Shown here one piece after another: positions 42,367 to 42,442 of a stretch of DNA of 42,442 nucleotides. The position numbers and the translations under genes are program-made. Source of the stretch: Candidatus Poribacteria bacterium (GTDB lineage Bacteria > Poribacteria > WGA-4E > WGA-3G); the NCBI GenBank assembly GCA_028820845.1, contig JAPPII010000040.1:7647-50088 (forward strand). Reading direction: 5' to 3'. Within the stretch, counting starts at the first letter, position 1. Every line of letters starts with the position of its first letter. The notes beneath the pieces were generated by a model that was given only the letters and a program-made list of their open reading frames with translations, did no database searches and was not told where the DNA came from.

Positions 42367-42442
42367 TCGAGTGTCTCCTCCTTAACAATACTACGTAGTG
42401 TTTACATTTTGTTAGCAGTGATCAATATAGCTGCGAAATAAA

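Overview
The window reads as a chromosomal segment of an uncultured Gram-negative bacterium. An OmpA-type lipoprotein, an O-antigen-ligase-like protein and a CBM9/DUF5916 outer-membrane-type protein imply an outer membrane. The mix of a phytanoyl-CoA-dioxygenase-like oxygenase, a sulfatase-fold hydrolase, a secreted LamG protein, ECF sigma factors with fused C-terminal modules, DUF433/DUF5615 pairs and an AAA-PD-(D/E)XK protein is most like Candidatus Poribacteria or a similar sponge or marine lineage. That assignment is an inference from gene content; no rRNA or tRNA gene is visible to confirm it.

Layout. 1-3194 (minus): two paralogous membrane-anchored TPR proteins flank a wrecked type ISP restriction-modification gene. 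3550-12247 (plus): a housekeeping run of DUF368 (PopT-like lipid-carrier translocase), NAD kinase, RecN, a very large fused indolepyruvate:ferredoxin oxidoreductase, AroE and a ZapA-like protein. 12318-13802 (minus): an M48 membrane protease, divergent from an OmpA-type lipoprotein (14153) that has a strong promoter and a leader of about 250 nt. 15190-18792 (plus): a beta-barrel-like protein, an O-antigen ligase-like protein and a sulfatase-fold hydrolase with Thr at the formylglycine position. A zinc-type dehydrogenase (minus) and a PhyH oxygenase (plus) are divergent around 19.9-20.0 kb. At 21.0-22.8 kb a DUF433 antitoxin gene is followed by only the first 11 codons of its DUF5615 toxin, abutting an AAA-PD-(D/E)XK gene.

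31827-22977 (minus): a complete F-type ATP synthase operon in the order atpZ-atpI-atpB-atpE-atpF-atpH-atpA-atpG-[DUF1992]-atpD-atpC. Its gaps are unusually full of mobile-looking debris: a TnpB C-terminal remnant, two pairs of oppositely oriented hairpins with the same 13-nt loop but different, compensated stems, and arrays of short degenerate repeats. The c subunit keeps several Na+-ligand positions.

36770-31996 (minus): a small membrane protein, a STAS antagonist, an ECF sigma fused to a large helical domain, a MacB-like permease and a secreted LamG protein. 39174-37204: a CBM9/DUF5916 protein. 40593-39382: an ECF sigma domain fused in frame to the GTP-binding domain of FtsZ, the most unusual gene in the window. 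The right end holds an intact DUF433/DUF5615 pair and a DUF5694 protein.

The most noteworthy signals are the sigma-FtsZ fusion, with a plausible off-frame T7 loop just beyond its stop, the REPIN-like hairpin pairs inside the atp operon, the Thr-type sulfatase, and the several gene remnants (type ISP, TnpB, DUF5615) that record past mobile-element traffic.
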